Below, in pieces: positions 7,587 through 14,083 of a DNA stretch of 39,656 nt. Under the pieces are notes generated by a model. The model did not search any database, was not told the DNA's origin, and saw only the letters and a list, made by a program, of their open reading frames with translations. Every line of letters begins with the position of its first letter. Position 1 is the first letter of the stretch. A program made the translations under genes and the position numbers. This stretch comes from Acinetobacter sp. UBA801 (GTDB lineage Bacteria; Pseudomonadota; Gammaproteobacteria; Pseudomonadales; Moraxellaceae), in assembly GCA_002296655.1 (NCBI GenBank), contig DBIN01000041.1:1-39656 (forward strand), in the 5' to 3' direction.

Positions 7587-7997
7587 TCAATAGGGCAAAT
7601 TCTCAATCACACCATCAAGATACGAAAGCCCTTTGTCAATCTCAGCGCGTACCTTTGCTTTACTGCAATCGTGAGCATTTGCAATACTCAAATACGACCA
7701 ATTGTTTTCATAAAAAAGAATTAAAAACCAAGCTCTTTCCTGCATAAACTCCCGACTATCATTGTGCATTTTTGCTAACAACTTGCTAACTCGCACCGCT
7801 TCATAATCTTCAATCTCAACTGGAATTGACACCTTGCTTGCACGTATTCTTGTTTTGTCATTTTGGTCAATCAAGATAGCAAGCGGATTGGCTGACACGC
7901 TTGTTTTTACTGTTCTTACCCAAGCGCCATACTGTTCAAGCCACTGGTGCGCTGAACGCTTAGACCAATTCACTTTTAACTCTGTCGCAGCATTCAT
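7587..7997 (-). CDS. Putative late antiterminator, Q-like
   Basis: A 136-residue protein with 'WLEQYGAWVRT' near the N-terminus and a sigma-like helix-turn-helix in the C-terminal part ('YLSIANAHDCSKAKVRAEID', about residues 101-120). This layout is that of phage antitermination Q / DUF1133-type proteins. It is the last gene of the early leftward operon and is followed by intrinsic terminators and then the late genes, the classical position of Q. The ATG at 7997 has GGGG and AGGG upstream. The family call rests on layout and a few motifs; it could be another late regulator. Confidence 0.6.
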   Translation of the reverse strand: MNAATELKVNWSKRSAHQWLEQYGAWVRTVKTSVSANPLAILIDQNDKTRIRASKVSIPVEIEDYEAVRVSKLLAKMHNDSREFMQERAWFLILFYENNWSYLSIANAHDCSKAKVRAEIDKGLSYLDGVIENLPY

Positions 7998-7999
7998 CC

Positions 8000-8281
8000 C
8001 TATTCCCCTAAAATTTTAATTGCTTGCTCTACAGACTCGACCACTGCAACATGACCACGCCAACCTTGATGCCACTCGACCTGATCAGGTGTGAGCTTTC
8101 GATCTGACTTAACCTTGCCACCGTCTTTTACTTCGAGAAGCAGATTCTTACCCCTAAAACCAACCAGTAAATCAGGCACACCTTTGCCAGTTGAAGCAAG
8201 CGATTGAACACTTGCCCCAACCTGACGTAGCGCCTTTACAATTTCAGTTTGATTTGCATCAACCTTTGCGGCTCTACGCAT
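8000..8281 (-). CDS. VRR-NUC-type nuclease, possible Holliday-junction resolvase
   Basis: A 93-residue protein (MRRAAKVDANQTEIVKALRQ...). 'GKGVPDLLVGFRGKNLLLEVKDG' spans the PD-(D/E)xK core: Asp in 'VPDLL', Glu and Lys in 'LEVKD', as in VRR-NUC domains. The family includes structure-specific nucleases and phage junction resolvases, which fits its place between replication and late genes where lambdoid phages carry RusA or Rap. The ATG at 8281 is preceded by GAGGTG; a longer frame upstream overlaps the previous gene by about 100 bases and is not needed. Confidence 0.78.
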   Translation of the reverse strand: MRRAAKVDANQTEIVKALRQVGASVQSLASTGKGVPDLLVGFRGKNLLLEVKDGGKVKSDRKLTPDQVEWHQGWRGHVAVVESVEQAIKILGE

Positions 8282-8552
8282 TGTCACCTCGCACCGCTTC
8301 ACACGCTCTTTCTGCCAAAGTTGCATATCCAGCAATGTCGCGATAGTTGTCAAAATATTGAGGGTCGCCATTCACGGCTCTAGCAATCTTGTTGCAAATC
8401 ATAAAAAGACTGGTTTTCTGCTCTGCGTTTAAATGCTCGTAGTTTGCGCCACATTCAACGATAGTCATTAGCTGTTGAGTTGTACCCGCTACATCGGAAT
8501 AATTGCCATATCGAGCGCCACGTTTGTTTAAAGTGCTATCTATCTCACTCAT
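8274..8552 (-). CDS. Phage protein of the DUF6378 type
   Basis: A 92-residue protein (MSEIDSTLNKRGARYGNYSD...). The pattern 'RGARYGNYSDVAGTTQQLM' and 'KIARAVNGDP...NYRDIAGYATLA' matches the small DUF6378 family of phage proteins, which has no proven function. It overlaps the upstream gene by four bases and the nuclease gene by eight, so it is translated within the early operon. Confidence 0.65.
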   Translation of the reverse strand: MSEIDSTLNKRGARYGNYSDVAGTTQQLMTIVECGANYEHLNAEQKTSLFMICNKIARAVNGDPQYFDNYRDIAGYATLAERACEAVRGDNA

Positions 8553-8893
8553 TCATCATCACCTTTGAGCGCTTGCTCTAATCTTTTTCCCAAAATTCCT
8601 GCGCTGTCTGCAAACCCACGCCAATATTCAAATTTATTCTGATGATCTTGTTGATAGCACTCATTTGAATCTTCAATTAGTTGCTTTGCAGCATCCACCC
8701 GCTTTTGCAGCCCTGCTTTCTCATCTCTTAAACCAAGCAGTTTTTCAGCTTGCGTTTCAATCACTTCGTTTTGATAAACTAGCTTTTGACCCTGCTCTTT
8801 TATGTTGTCGTTAAGCATCTGATTTCTGCGTTGCAACTCATCAATTTTGGCTTGTTGCTCTTGGCAAACTGGACACGATTTAAATTCATTCAT
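8549..8893 (-). CDS. Coiled-coil hypothetical protein with CxxC
   Basis: A 114-residue protein (MNEFKSCPVCQEQQAKIDEL...). A CPVC knuckle at residues 7-10 is followed by a long predicted coiled coil (about 12-80). The ATG at 8893 has GGAG upstream and overlaps the previous stop. Similar zinc-knuckle plus coiled-coil proteins are frequent in phage early operons (Lar- or Ead-like); no function can be assigned. Confidence 0.6.
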   Translation of the reverse strand: MNEFKSCPVCQEQQAKIDELQRRNQMLNDNIKEQGQKLVYQNEVIETQAEKLLGLRDEKAGLQKRVDAAKQLIEDSNECYQQDHQNKFEYWRGFADSAGILGKRLEQALKGDDE

Positions 8894-9050
8894 TCCAAAC
8901 TCTCCAATCACCACGAATCAAATCTTCATGCAATTTGCTTTCTTCATCTGCTGCTCGATGCAGCGCTTCAAGTTGCTCTAGCAGCAGTTCTTTTTCTTGC
9001 AAGTCAGTCGCCCGATTCGCCTGATCTCTCAATTCTGTAAATCCTGTCAT
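8886..9050 (-). CDS. Small helical hypothetical protein (54 aa)
   Basis: MTGFTELRDQANRATDLQEK... starts at the ATG at 9050, whose ATGA overlaps the stop of the upstream wHTH gene, and ends overlapping the next start. Glu-rich and almost wholly helical. The four-base overlap and the AGGG upstream support it as a real gene. Confidence 0.55.
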   Translation of the reverse strand: MTGFTELRDQANRATDLQEKELLLEQLEALHRAADEESKLHEDLIRGDWRVWNE

Positions 9051-9292
9051 CCCTGCACTCCGAATATTTCTTTTGTTTTATCTGTCAAAAAGTATCGTTT
9101 TTCATAACCAAATTCAGATGGCAGTGAGCGAACATAGCCAAGCTGCTCAAGTTGCGACATGTAACGCTGTGCGGTTCGCTTGCTCATGCCGAAAACACTA
9201 ACTAGGTCTGATGTAATCACCATCTTGTTATCGCGGATAATCTGCAAAACCCGCATCATCCGGTCAAAGATGTGGATATTTTCCTTAATCAC
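9047..9292 (-). CDS. Winged-helix DNA-binding protein
   Basis: An 81-residue protein with a compact winged helix: 'ITSDLVSVFGMSKRTAQRYM' (about residues 28-47) is a helix-turn-helix of the DeoR/HTH_11 type, then 'YVRSLPSEFGYEKRYFLTD' is the wing. Probably a small transcription regulator of the early operon. I prefer the GTG start at 9292, which overlaps the preceding stop as GTGTGA, with a G-rich ribosome binding site; an ATG at 9313 lies inside the upstream gene. Confidence 0.65.
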   Translation of the reverse strand: MIKENIHIFDRMMRVLQIIRDNKMVITSDLVSVFGMSKRTAQRYMSQLEQLGYVRSLPSEFGYEKRYFLTDKTKEIFGVQG

Positions 9293-9735
9293 ACCCCACC
9301 CCCAACTTCCCATTCCATTTCCGCATCTTCAATGTCTTGTAAAACCGCTTTAATTTGCGCGTATTCGCGTTTTGTTAGCTTGCTGTTAGAGCTAGGCGAC
9401 AAACATTGCGAAACCCTGCTCTTGCTCAATCCTGTGCGTTCTGCGATAGCCAGACGTCTTGATCTGCGCGGATGACCCTTTTTGCACCAATCAATTAACG
9501 CACCAACCTGCATTACACTGGCGTGATTGTTGGATTCAGCAATTGAGCGCGGCGGCAATGGTTTAATCTCAGTGCCTTTGAGTTGCTTAATCTCCCCACC
9601 ATTTGCTAAAAACTTTTCAAGTCCACTTTCAATCTCATTGCGCAGTTTTTCTTTTTCAGCGAGTACAGCAGTTGATTTACGTGCCGCACTTTCTGCTCTG
9701 ACTAAGCCTAAAAATTCTGATTTATTAATGTTCAT
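9289..9735 (-). CDS. Hypothetical protein with C-terminal HTH-like segment
   Basis: A 148-residue basic protein. The N-terminal half is coiled-coil-like ('AVLAEKEKLRNEIESGLEKF'); residues about 95-115 ('LAIAERTGLSKSRVSQCLS') look like a helix-turn-helix with the GLSKSRVSQ recognition pattern. It may bind DNA. It overlaps its neighbours by four bases or fewer at both ends. No family name is certain. Confidence 0.6.
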   Translation of the reverse strand: MNINKSEFLGLVRAESAARKSTAVLAEKEKLRNEIESGLEKFLANGGEIKQLKGTEIKPLPPRSIAESNNHASVMQVGALIDWCKKGHPRRSRRLAIAERTGLSKSRVSQCLSPSSNSKLTKREYAQIKAVLQDIEDAEMEWEVGGGV

Positions 9736-9956
9736 GATTCACCCCCTAACACCGCACCAAATTCACCGATCAATTCGATTTGCTCTTCACACCACTTTTT
9801 ACGAAATTCAATCTCGCACTCTCTCAGTTCACCTTGGTTGTAATCAAAGATAGAAGCCCAGCCTGAGCCGTGTGTTGGTAGTGGAATCTCGCACGTGTTT
9901 AATTCAGGACTGAGCACCGCATTGCTAAACTGTGATAAATATTCGAGTCTGGTCAT
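9732..9956 (-). CDS. Small hypothetical phage protein (74 aa)
   Basis: MTRLEYLSQFSNAVLSPELN... overlaps the P-like stop and the next start by four bases each. Acidic, with 'GSGWASIFDYNQGE' in the middle. Not recognised; expected to act in replication or early takeover only because of its operon. Confidence 0.55.
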   Translation of the reverse strand: MTRLEYLSQFSNAVLSPELNTCEIPLPTHGSGWASIFDYNQGELRECEIEFRKKWCEEQIELIGEFGAVLGGES

Positions 9957-10759
9957 GCTGCACCGCCTTTTTCACTTAAAAAACGCACCGCTTGCGGCAA
10001 TGGCTTTTGTTCAGCCTGCAAAGCCGCTTTGTATTCTTCAAAGTTGTCAAACGGGTCAGGCCAATAATCAGAATCAGCTTTCATTTCCAAGTCGTGTTCA
10101 GCATGTTCAAACTTGTTTGCTTTCTTAACCTCACCACGAATTGCAATTTGTGCTTGAACAAACGCCTCTTTTGGTGTCATGCCCTGCTCACGCAATCGGT
10201 TAGCCATAGTCAAAATCAACTGCTGTTCTTTGTTTAATCCCGCTTTTTGTGCCGTGGTTTTTTCCTCAGCGATTTGCTTCGTTCCGATCTGCAAAGGTGC
10301 TTTGTAAAACTCCTGTGATTTACCGCTAACCTGTGCCTTGAGTAGATTGGCGTTATAAACACCCTTGAATTGACTTTGTGCCTCACGCATCTGGCCCATC
10401 GTGATCAAGTGCTCCACTTGCTCCAGTGCGTATTTCGCCAGTGTGGTGATCTTGTTCTTGTTGCGGTCTTTGGTGTATTCACATGCACGCGCCCATGCTT
10501 CATCAACTGACCACCACGAACCAGATACACATAACGCTCTAAATTGCGCTATAGATGGGCAGTAAGCTTGTGTGCTTAGTTGGGCTAATCCAAAGTGAAA
10601 TTGAGCCTCAGACACGCCAACCATTGCGCCTGTGATGATAGTTTCGACCTGCTCAGGTGACACGTTACCCATTTGATGGGTAAACAGGTTGCCGTGAATG
10701 ACGCGCATGGTGTCAATGAGTTGCTGTGCTTGCTGTGGGCCAAAAAAGAAATTAGTCAT
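9953..10759 (-). CDS. Phage replication protein P-like (helicase loader)
   Basis: A 268-residue protein directly downstream of the O-like gene. 'CPSIAQFRALCVSGSWWSVDEAWARACE' is the region typical of lambda P-type proteins (given here by its limits, residues about 67-94). Lambda P recruits the host DnaB helicase to the O-bound origin. The C-terminal 80 residues are charged and include 'GLNKEQQLILTMANRLREQG'. The ATG overlaps the O-like gene by eight bases, which suggests coupled, balanced synthesis. Confidence 0.75.
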   Translation of the reverse strand: MTNFFFGPQQAQQLIDTMRVIHGNLFTHQMGNVSPEQVETIITGAMVGVSEAQFHFGLAQLSTQAYCPSIAQFRALCVSGSWWSVDEAWARACEYTKDRNKNKITTLAKYALEQVEHLITMGQMREAQSQFKGVYNANLLKAQVSGKSQEFYKAPLQIGTKQIAEEKTTAQKAGLNKEQQLILTMANRLREQGMTPKEAFVQAQIAIRGEVKKANKFEHAEHDLEMKADSDYWPDPFDNFEEYKAALQAEQKPLPQAVRFLSEKGGAA

Positions 10760-11606
10760 GCTGCACCTCGATCACATCAATGATGTTGTTCGGCTGCTGC
10801 TGATTTCGTTTTGCGTAGTAATCAGCCCATGCGTCATCACGTTGCTGTTTTGCAGATTGTGGTTTTTCAGGATGTTGTGATTGTTTTGGTTTTTTATAGT
10901 TGCGCTTCACCCACTTCACAAAGTTGGAATACATTTGGTTTTCCGACACCAAGCCAACTTTGATCTTTGGTTCGTAGTGAGCATTGATTTCAACAAGCCA
11001 GTGATTAACCTCATCTTGGCTCATTGCTTTTTCACCCGCTCTTTGCAGCCATGCATTGAGTGAGCTCAGATTTGGAATCCAAAGATTCAGAACATCATCC
11101 ACTGACGATTTTTTTTGCTCGCTCTCTAATGGATATATTTCTTTAAAGTTTTCTTTAAGTGTTTCTTTAATAGGGTCCCGTTTGACGGTACTAGTCCCGT
11201 CACCTTTCGCGGTACTAGTCCCGTCCCGTTTGGTGGTACTACCATCTAAAGGTACTAGTACCGCTTGATGGTACTGGTTGAGGGTTAGGTAATACTCATT
11301 AAGACAACCCGTTTTTCGCTCAACAGTGATCAATTTGCATTGCTCAAGTTCACGAATTGCAGTCATAACCGTGTCGCGTTTTTTAATGCCGCAATACTTT
11401 TGGAATTGAGTAATTGCGATTGTGTGAGATTCACGGTTAAAACCAACTGTTTGGCGCATGATGAACACAAGACACTTGAACGCCTTATCGCTAACCTGTG
11501 CCATCACCAGATCATCAATAATTGAGTTTGGCGTTTTTGTGTAGTTGGACATAACTAGCGTAGTTTCCTGTTTTTTGAATCGATCAAAATCGATGCCTAT
11601 ATTCAT
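10752..11606 (-). CDS. Phage replication initiator O-like, contains the origin
   Basis: A 284-residue protein with the phage_rep_O winged-helix N-domain: 'YTKTPNSIIDDLVMAQVSDK' (about residues 22-41) and 'KCLVFIMRQTVGFNRESHTI', then 'GIKKRDTVMTAIRELEQCKL'. Residues about 115-150 are a low-complexity linker with 'DGTST' repeats coded by the DNA iterons; the C-domain probably contacts the P-like loader. The start at 11606 overlaps the rha stop as ATGA with GGGGGTG upstream; an ATG 18 codons in has a poorer site. The arrangement of an origin inside the initiator gene is that of lambda. Confidence 0.82.
   Translation of the reverse strand: MNIGIDFDRFKKQETTLVMSNYTKTPNSIIDDLVMAQVSDKAFKCLVFIMRQTVGFNRESHTIAITQFQKYCGIKKRDTVMTAIRELEQCKLITVERKTGCLNEYYLTLNQYHQAVLVPLDGSTTKRDGTSTAKGDGTSTVKRDPIKETLKENFKEIYPLESEQKKSSVDDVLNLWIPNLSSLNAWLQRAGEKAMSQDEVNHWLVEINAHYEPKIKVGLVSENQMYSNFVKWVKRNYKKPKQSQHPEKPQSAKQQRDDAWADYYAKRNQQQPNNIIDVIEVQHD
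11100..11275 (-). other. Predicted phage replication origin: iterons plus AT-rich unwinding region
   Basis: GGTACT recurs at 11187, 11211, 11235, 11251 and 11270 (spacing 24, 24, 16, 19). The first two copies continue as GGTACTAGTCCCGTC; the fourth is the perfect 12-bp palindrome GGTACTAGTACC. A partial copy (GGTCCCGTTTGAC) starts at 11174. Next to the array, 11100-11172 is strongly AT-rich with repeated AAAGAAA-type blocks on the minus strand. Iterons followed by an AT-rich tract within the O gene is the lambda origin layout. Confidence 0.75.
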
Positions 11607-12133
11607 GCATCACCCCCAAACAATTGAGGCTGCAATTGAGTCTCAAGTGCTGCAACTTTTTCCGCTGCCAGTGGTTTGATCTTGCGACCAAACAACGAAA
11701 GGGTACGTCCTGCTTGGCTTGCAATATCAGAAGCCTGTTCAAATTCGAGTAAGGCTTTGTTAAATTGAGCAATTAGGCTGAGTTGTTCTGAATTTAAGAA
11801 GTCGTGCATTTCATTAAACGCATTGATGTAATCTTCTTTGAATTTTGCTGCTTCTTTACCAGTGAACCCCATTGCAATGAATGTAAAACCATCTTTGGTC
11901 ATTTCGATCATTGGGCGTGGTTTACCTTGCTTGTCTAAATATTCAGCCGACGCAAAATTGCGTTGGCGAAATTCTGGCGAGCACTCTAGGTTTTGTATTG
12001 TTCTCAAAACTTCTGTGTGGCGCTTATTAAAAAACTCAGCAACTTTTAACGAAGTGGTTGTGACTTCTTTTGATTCGTTGCGTTGGCTTACTTTTACTAA
12101 GCCTTCATTGCATGTTAAGATTTGCATGTTCAT
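11603..12133 (-). CDS. Rha-family phage regulatory protein
   Basis: A 176-residue protein with the pRha core: 'TTSLKVAEFFNKRHTEVLRT' (about residues 26-45), 'PEFRQRNFASAEYLDKQGKP' and 'MTKDGFTFIAMGFTGKEAAKFKEDYI' (by limits, about 79-104). Rha proteins are phage regulators that interfere with growth in hosts lacking IHF in the phi-80/P22 setting. The C-terminal 60 residues are a separate helical tail. It follows the Cro-like gene on the same strand and overlaps the O-like gene by four bases. Confidence 0.85.
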   Translation of the reverse strand: MNMQILTCNEGLVKVSQRNESKEVTTTSLKVAEFFNKRHTEVLRTIQNLECSPEFRQRNFASAEYLDKQGKPRPMIEMTKDGFTFIAMGFTGKEAAKFKEDYINAFNEMHDFLNSEQLSLIAQFNKALLEFEQASDIASQAGRTLSLFGRKIKPLAAEKVAALETQLQPQLFGGDA

Positions 12134-12159
12134 ATTGGGTATCTCCTTTTGAACATCGA

Positions 12160-12187
12160 CCTCAGCTCTGACCAGCTGGGGTTTTTT
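12160..12187 (+). terminator. Terminator pointing against the early operon, at the 3' end of cro
   Basis: CCTCAGCT (12160-12167), loop CTGACC, AGCTGGGG (12174-12181), then TTTTTT: an 8-bp stem with one G-U pair and a T-run on the plus strand. No plus-strand gene precedes it; cro and rha are on the minus strand. It resembles the terminator of lambda OOP antisense RNA, which also ends opposite the gene next to cro. Confidence 0.7.
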
Positions 12188-12380
12188 GTTGAGTGCTTTT
12201 CCAAGTCAAATAAAAAGACCGAATAGAGTCAGCTTTTTGATGGCTGAAGTTTTTCAGTCTTCCGTTTTTGATCTTGCTGATAGTTCCTTGTGGTACATCA
12301 ATCAGTTCGCTTAGAGCGTCCTGAGTAAATGCACTGGTAAGTTCGGTTAACATTTTTTGGATTTGTTGGTCGTGTCCCAT
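12162..12380 (-). CDS. Cro-like repressor
   Basis: A 72-residue protein with one helix-turn-helix: 'TQDALSELIDVPQGTISKIK' (about residues 19-38), followed by 'NGRLKNFSHQKADSIRSFY'. It is the first gene of the leftward early operon, divergent from the CI-type repressor across a 118-base operator region. Size and place are those of Cro, which shuts down repressor synthesis and then lowers early transcription. The ATG at 12380 has a weak ribosome binding site (TTTTGAGATG). Confidence 0.75.
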   Translation of the reverse strand: MGHDQQIQKMLTELTSAFTQDALSELIDVPQGTISKIKNGRLKNFSHQKADSIRSFYLTWKSTQQKTPAGQS

Positions 12381-12402
12381 CTCAAAACTCCAATTTCGTC
12401 CG

Positions 12403-12480
12403 CTTATAATTATTCATAATTGAATTAAAGTCAATCACTATTGAATACTTTATGAATTGGCTTTATTCTTAAATGAATAA
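12403..12480. promoter_or_regulatory. Right operator region with three repressor sites and divergent promoters
   Basis: Sites of the form TTATTCA-N4-TGAATAA lie at 12410-12427 (TTATTCA/TGAATTA), 12431-12448 (TCAATCA/TGAATAC, weaker) and 12463-12480 (TTATTCT/TGAATAA). For cro (minus strand) a -35 TTGACT is at 12434-12429, with AATTAT or TTATAA as -10 inside or beside the first site. For the repressor (plus strand) TTGAAT at 12441-12446 and TATTCT at 12464-12469 are 17 bases apart. The sites overlap both promoters. Confidence 0.7.
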
Positions 12481-12498
12481 AACAATAGGGGTATTGAT

Positions 12499-13233
12499 GT
12501 GGACATGAGATATAGTGAGATGTCAGTACAAACGAATTTAAAATTTCTGTTATCTCAGAAGAATCTAAATGCCAATTCTCTGAGTGAAATTACTAATGGT
12601 GAATTACCCCAACCAACAACTAGAAGAATCATTAATGGCGAAAGTGAAAACGTCCGTGATAAGACTTTAGAAAAATATGCTAAGTTTTTTGGCGTGGAAT
12701 TAGCCGATCTAAAATACGGTGATGTGTCTAGACCAAAGCCTACTACCGCTCCAGATGCTCATTTGACAACATTTGAGTTATGGGATGATGGTACTCCTAT
12801 GGAATCTGATGATATTGAGCTACCATATTTCAAGGAAGTTTGTTTTTCCGCAGGAAGCGGACATTCACAAGTCATTGAAGAACAAGGTAGAAAGTTGAGA
12901 TTTAGTAAAAGAACACTCAAGAATGCAGGCGTAGAACCTGGCAATGCTGCGTGTGCTACCAACTCAGGTAAAAGTATGGAAAATACTATTCTTGATGGTG
13001 CTGCAATTGGGGTGGATAAGAGCAAGCAAACGATCAAGGATGGAAAGATTTATGCCTTTGATCACGGTGGGATGCTGCGAGTAAAGCGTCTTTATAGACA
13101 ACCATTTGGGGCTGTGAAGATTGTTAGTGATAATCCAGAGTATCCAGAGGAGTTAATGACAGCAGACCAGTGGCAGAATGAAGTTAGGCTTCTTGGCTGG
13201 GTGTTTTGGTGGTCGTCAGTAGATAAATGGTAA
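12499..13233 (+). CDS. CI/LexA-type prophage repressor with self-cleaving peptidase domain
   Basis: A 244-residue repressor. The N-terminus (residues about 10-70, 'LKFLLSQKNLNANSLSEITN') is a helix-turn-helix DNA-binding domain. The C-terminal S24 domain has the Ser-Lys pair Ser159 ('SGKSMENT') and Lys196 ('LRVKRLYR'), 37 residues apart as in LexA, and a probable Ala118-Gly119 cleavage bond in 'CFSAGSG'. It should hold the prophage silent and be inactivated through RecA during SOS. The GTG at 12499 has AGGGG seven bases upstream; ATG at 12505 or 12520 are alternatives. Confidence 0.9.
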   Translation: MDMRYSEMSVQTNLKFLLSQKNLNANSLSEITNGELPQPTTRRIINGESENVRDKTLEKYAKFFGVELADLKYGDVSRPKPTTAPDAHLTTFELWDDGTPMESDDIELPYFKEVCFSAGSGHSQVIEEQGRKLRFSKRTLKNAGVEPGNAACATNSGKSMENTILDGAAIGVDKSKQTIKDGKIYAFDHGGMLRVKRLYRQPFGAVKIVSDNPEYPEELMTADQWQNEVRLLGWVFWWSSVDKW

Positions 13234-13252
13234 TTGATAGAAATGTATTTCT

Positions 13253-13276
13253 AGCTCACTTCGGTGGGCTTTTTTA
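13253..13276 (+). terminator. Intrinsic terminator of the repressor gene
   Basis: AGCTCAC-TTCG-GTGGGCT (7-bp stem with one G-U pair) followed by TTTTTTATT, 19 bases past the repressor stop. It separates the repressor transcript from the rightward early operon. Confidence 0.85.
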
Positions 13277-13323
13277 TTATTTTTGAATAGCTAAAACAAT
13301 AATGACTAAGAATAATTACAATT

Positions 13324-13377
13324 TTATTCACTTTTGAATAATTAATTATTGACTAAATTAATTCAATATTGAATAAT
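13324..13377 (+). promoter_or_regulatory. Left operator region and promoter of the rightward accessory operon
   Basis: Two sites fit TTATTCA-N4-TGAATAA: 13324-13341 (both 7-base arms perfect, spacer CTTT) and 13359-13376 (TAATTCA/TGAATAA). A promoter with -35 TTGACT (13349-13354), a 17-base spacer and -10 AATAAT (13372-13377) is overlapped by the second site. This promoter should drive the genes from 13447 on and be silenced by the prophage repressor. Confidence 0.75.
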
Positions 13378-13379
13378 CA

Positions 13380-13441
13380 ACCTCGTAAACACAAAAAAGC
13401 CCGCAGACGATCAAATCAGGCGGGCTTGCATACAACGAGGT
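13380..13441 (+). promoter_or_regulatory. Nested hairpins in the leader before the first accessory gene
   Basis: Outer arms ACCTCGT (13380-13386) and ACGAGGT (13435-13441) enclose inner arms AAGCCCGC (13397-13404) and GCGGGCTT. The outer 3' arm contains the GAGG ribosome binding site of the gene at 13447. On the minus strand the inner hairpin is followed by TTTTTT and reads as an intrinsic terminator towards the repressor gene. Whether the outer 5' arm is transcribed depends on the true start site. Confidence 0.55.
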
Positions 13442-13446
13442 CAATT

Positions 13447-13863
13447 ATGAACACAAAAGTTAATGAAGGCAAGTTAATTAGCGGCAAAGAAGCGCTGATT
13501 GCCTTGGCGAGTGGTGAAGAAGTTGAGTTTAAAGATAGTGTGGATAAATGGGAAAACATTAAGCACCACATGAATCTTGATTTATCTATGTTTTTAAACA
13601 CACCAGATTGGATGAAATTCCGCCTTAAGCCTCGCACTATCACAATCAATGGGATTGAAGTTCCTGCGCCTTTTGAGCCGAAAGAGGGTGAAACCTACTG
13701 GTGTTTTAGCACACAGACAGTAATTGGATATGTTCACAATGTTTATGAGTCCGAGCGTGCCGATAGGCGTTTTATAAATATGGGAGCATGGCGCACCGAA
13801 GAAGAAATCAAACAAGTCGTTGCTGCCCTTCGCCAAGTATTCGGAGGCAGCCATGACAACTAA
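13447..13863 (+). CDS. Hypothetical phage protein, first gene of the rightward early operon
   Basis: A 138-residue protein (MNTKVNEGKLISGKEALIAL...). The N-terminal third ('SGKEALIALASGEEVEFK') resembles small phage proteins that carry a 'what is being edited' type fold only loosely; the centre 'PFEPKEGETYWCFSTQTVIG' and 'RADRRFINMGAWRTEEE' is typical of uncharacterised Acinetobacter phage proteins. The ATG at 13447 has GAGG six bases upstream; the frame is open to 13369 but that part is leader. Function is not recognised. Its place directly behind the repressed promoter is that of lambda N or an anti-host gene. Confidence 0.6.
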   Translation: MNTKVNEGKLISGKEALIALASGEEVEFKDSVDKWENIKHHMNLDLSMFLNTPDWMKFRLKPRTITINGIEVPAPFEPKEGETYWCFSTQTVIGYVHNVYESERADRRFINMGAWRTEEEIKQVVAALRQVFGGSHDN

Positions 13864-14083
13864 ATCAAACACTTCTCAAAACAAGCTAGTCGAAACGCTA
13901 ATTAAGCGCCAAGACAAAAAACGCTTTGTTTCTAAGCTTAAAAGCTTTGCTTCAAATGCTGCTGCATCTGCACTAATTGCAGCAAGCACATTCATCTTTT
14001 TAGGCGTTGGCTTAAAGGCTTGTGAAGCTGAACAGGTTGCACAGGTGAAAGCGGCTAAGGCACATCAGGAGGCTATGCGATGA
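13853..14083 (+). CDS. Small single-span membrane protein
   Basis: A 76-residue protein with a basic N-terminus, one membrane segment ('AAASALIAASTFIFLGVGLKA', by limits about residues 36-56) and a helical, charged tail ending 'AKAHQEAMR'. GGAGG lies five bases before the ATG, which overlaps the previous gene by 11 bases. It could be an early membrane-acting phage protein such as a superinfection factor; that is a guess. Confidence 0.6.
   Translation: MTTKSNTSQNKLVETLIKRQDKKRFVSKLKSFASNAAASALIAASTFIFLGVGLKACEAEQVAQVKAAKAHQEAMR

Noticed and set aside
11173-11275. CRISPR-like short repeats with spacers
   Set aside because: Spacing is uneven (16-24), the units are partly palindromic and in frame in the O-like gene, and there are no cas genes. 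They are better read as origin iterons.
13369-13446. N-terminal extension of the first accessory gene and of the opposite-strand frames
   Set aside because: This stretch is operator and hairpin leader; the ATG at 13447 has a proper ribosome binding site.
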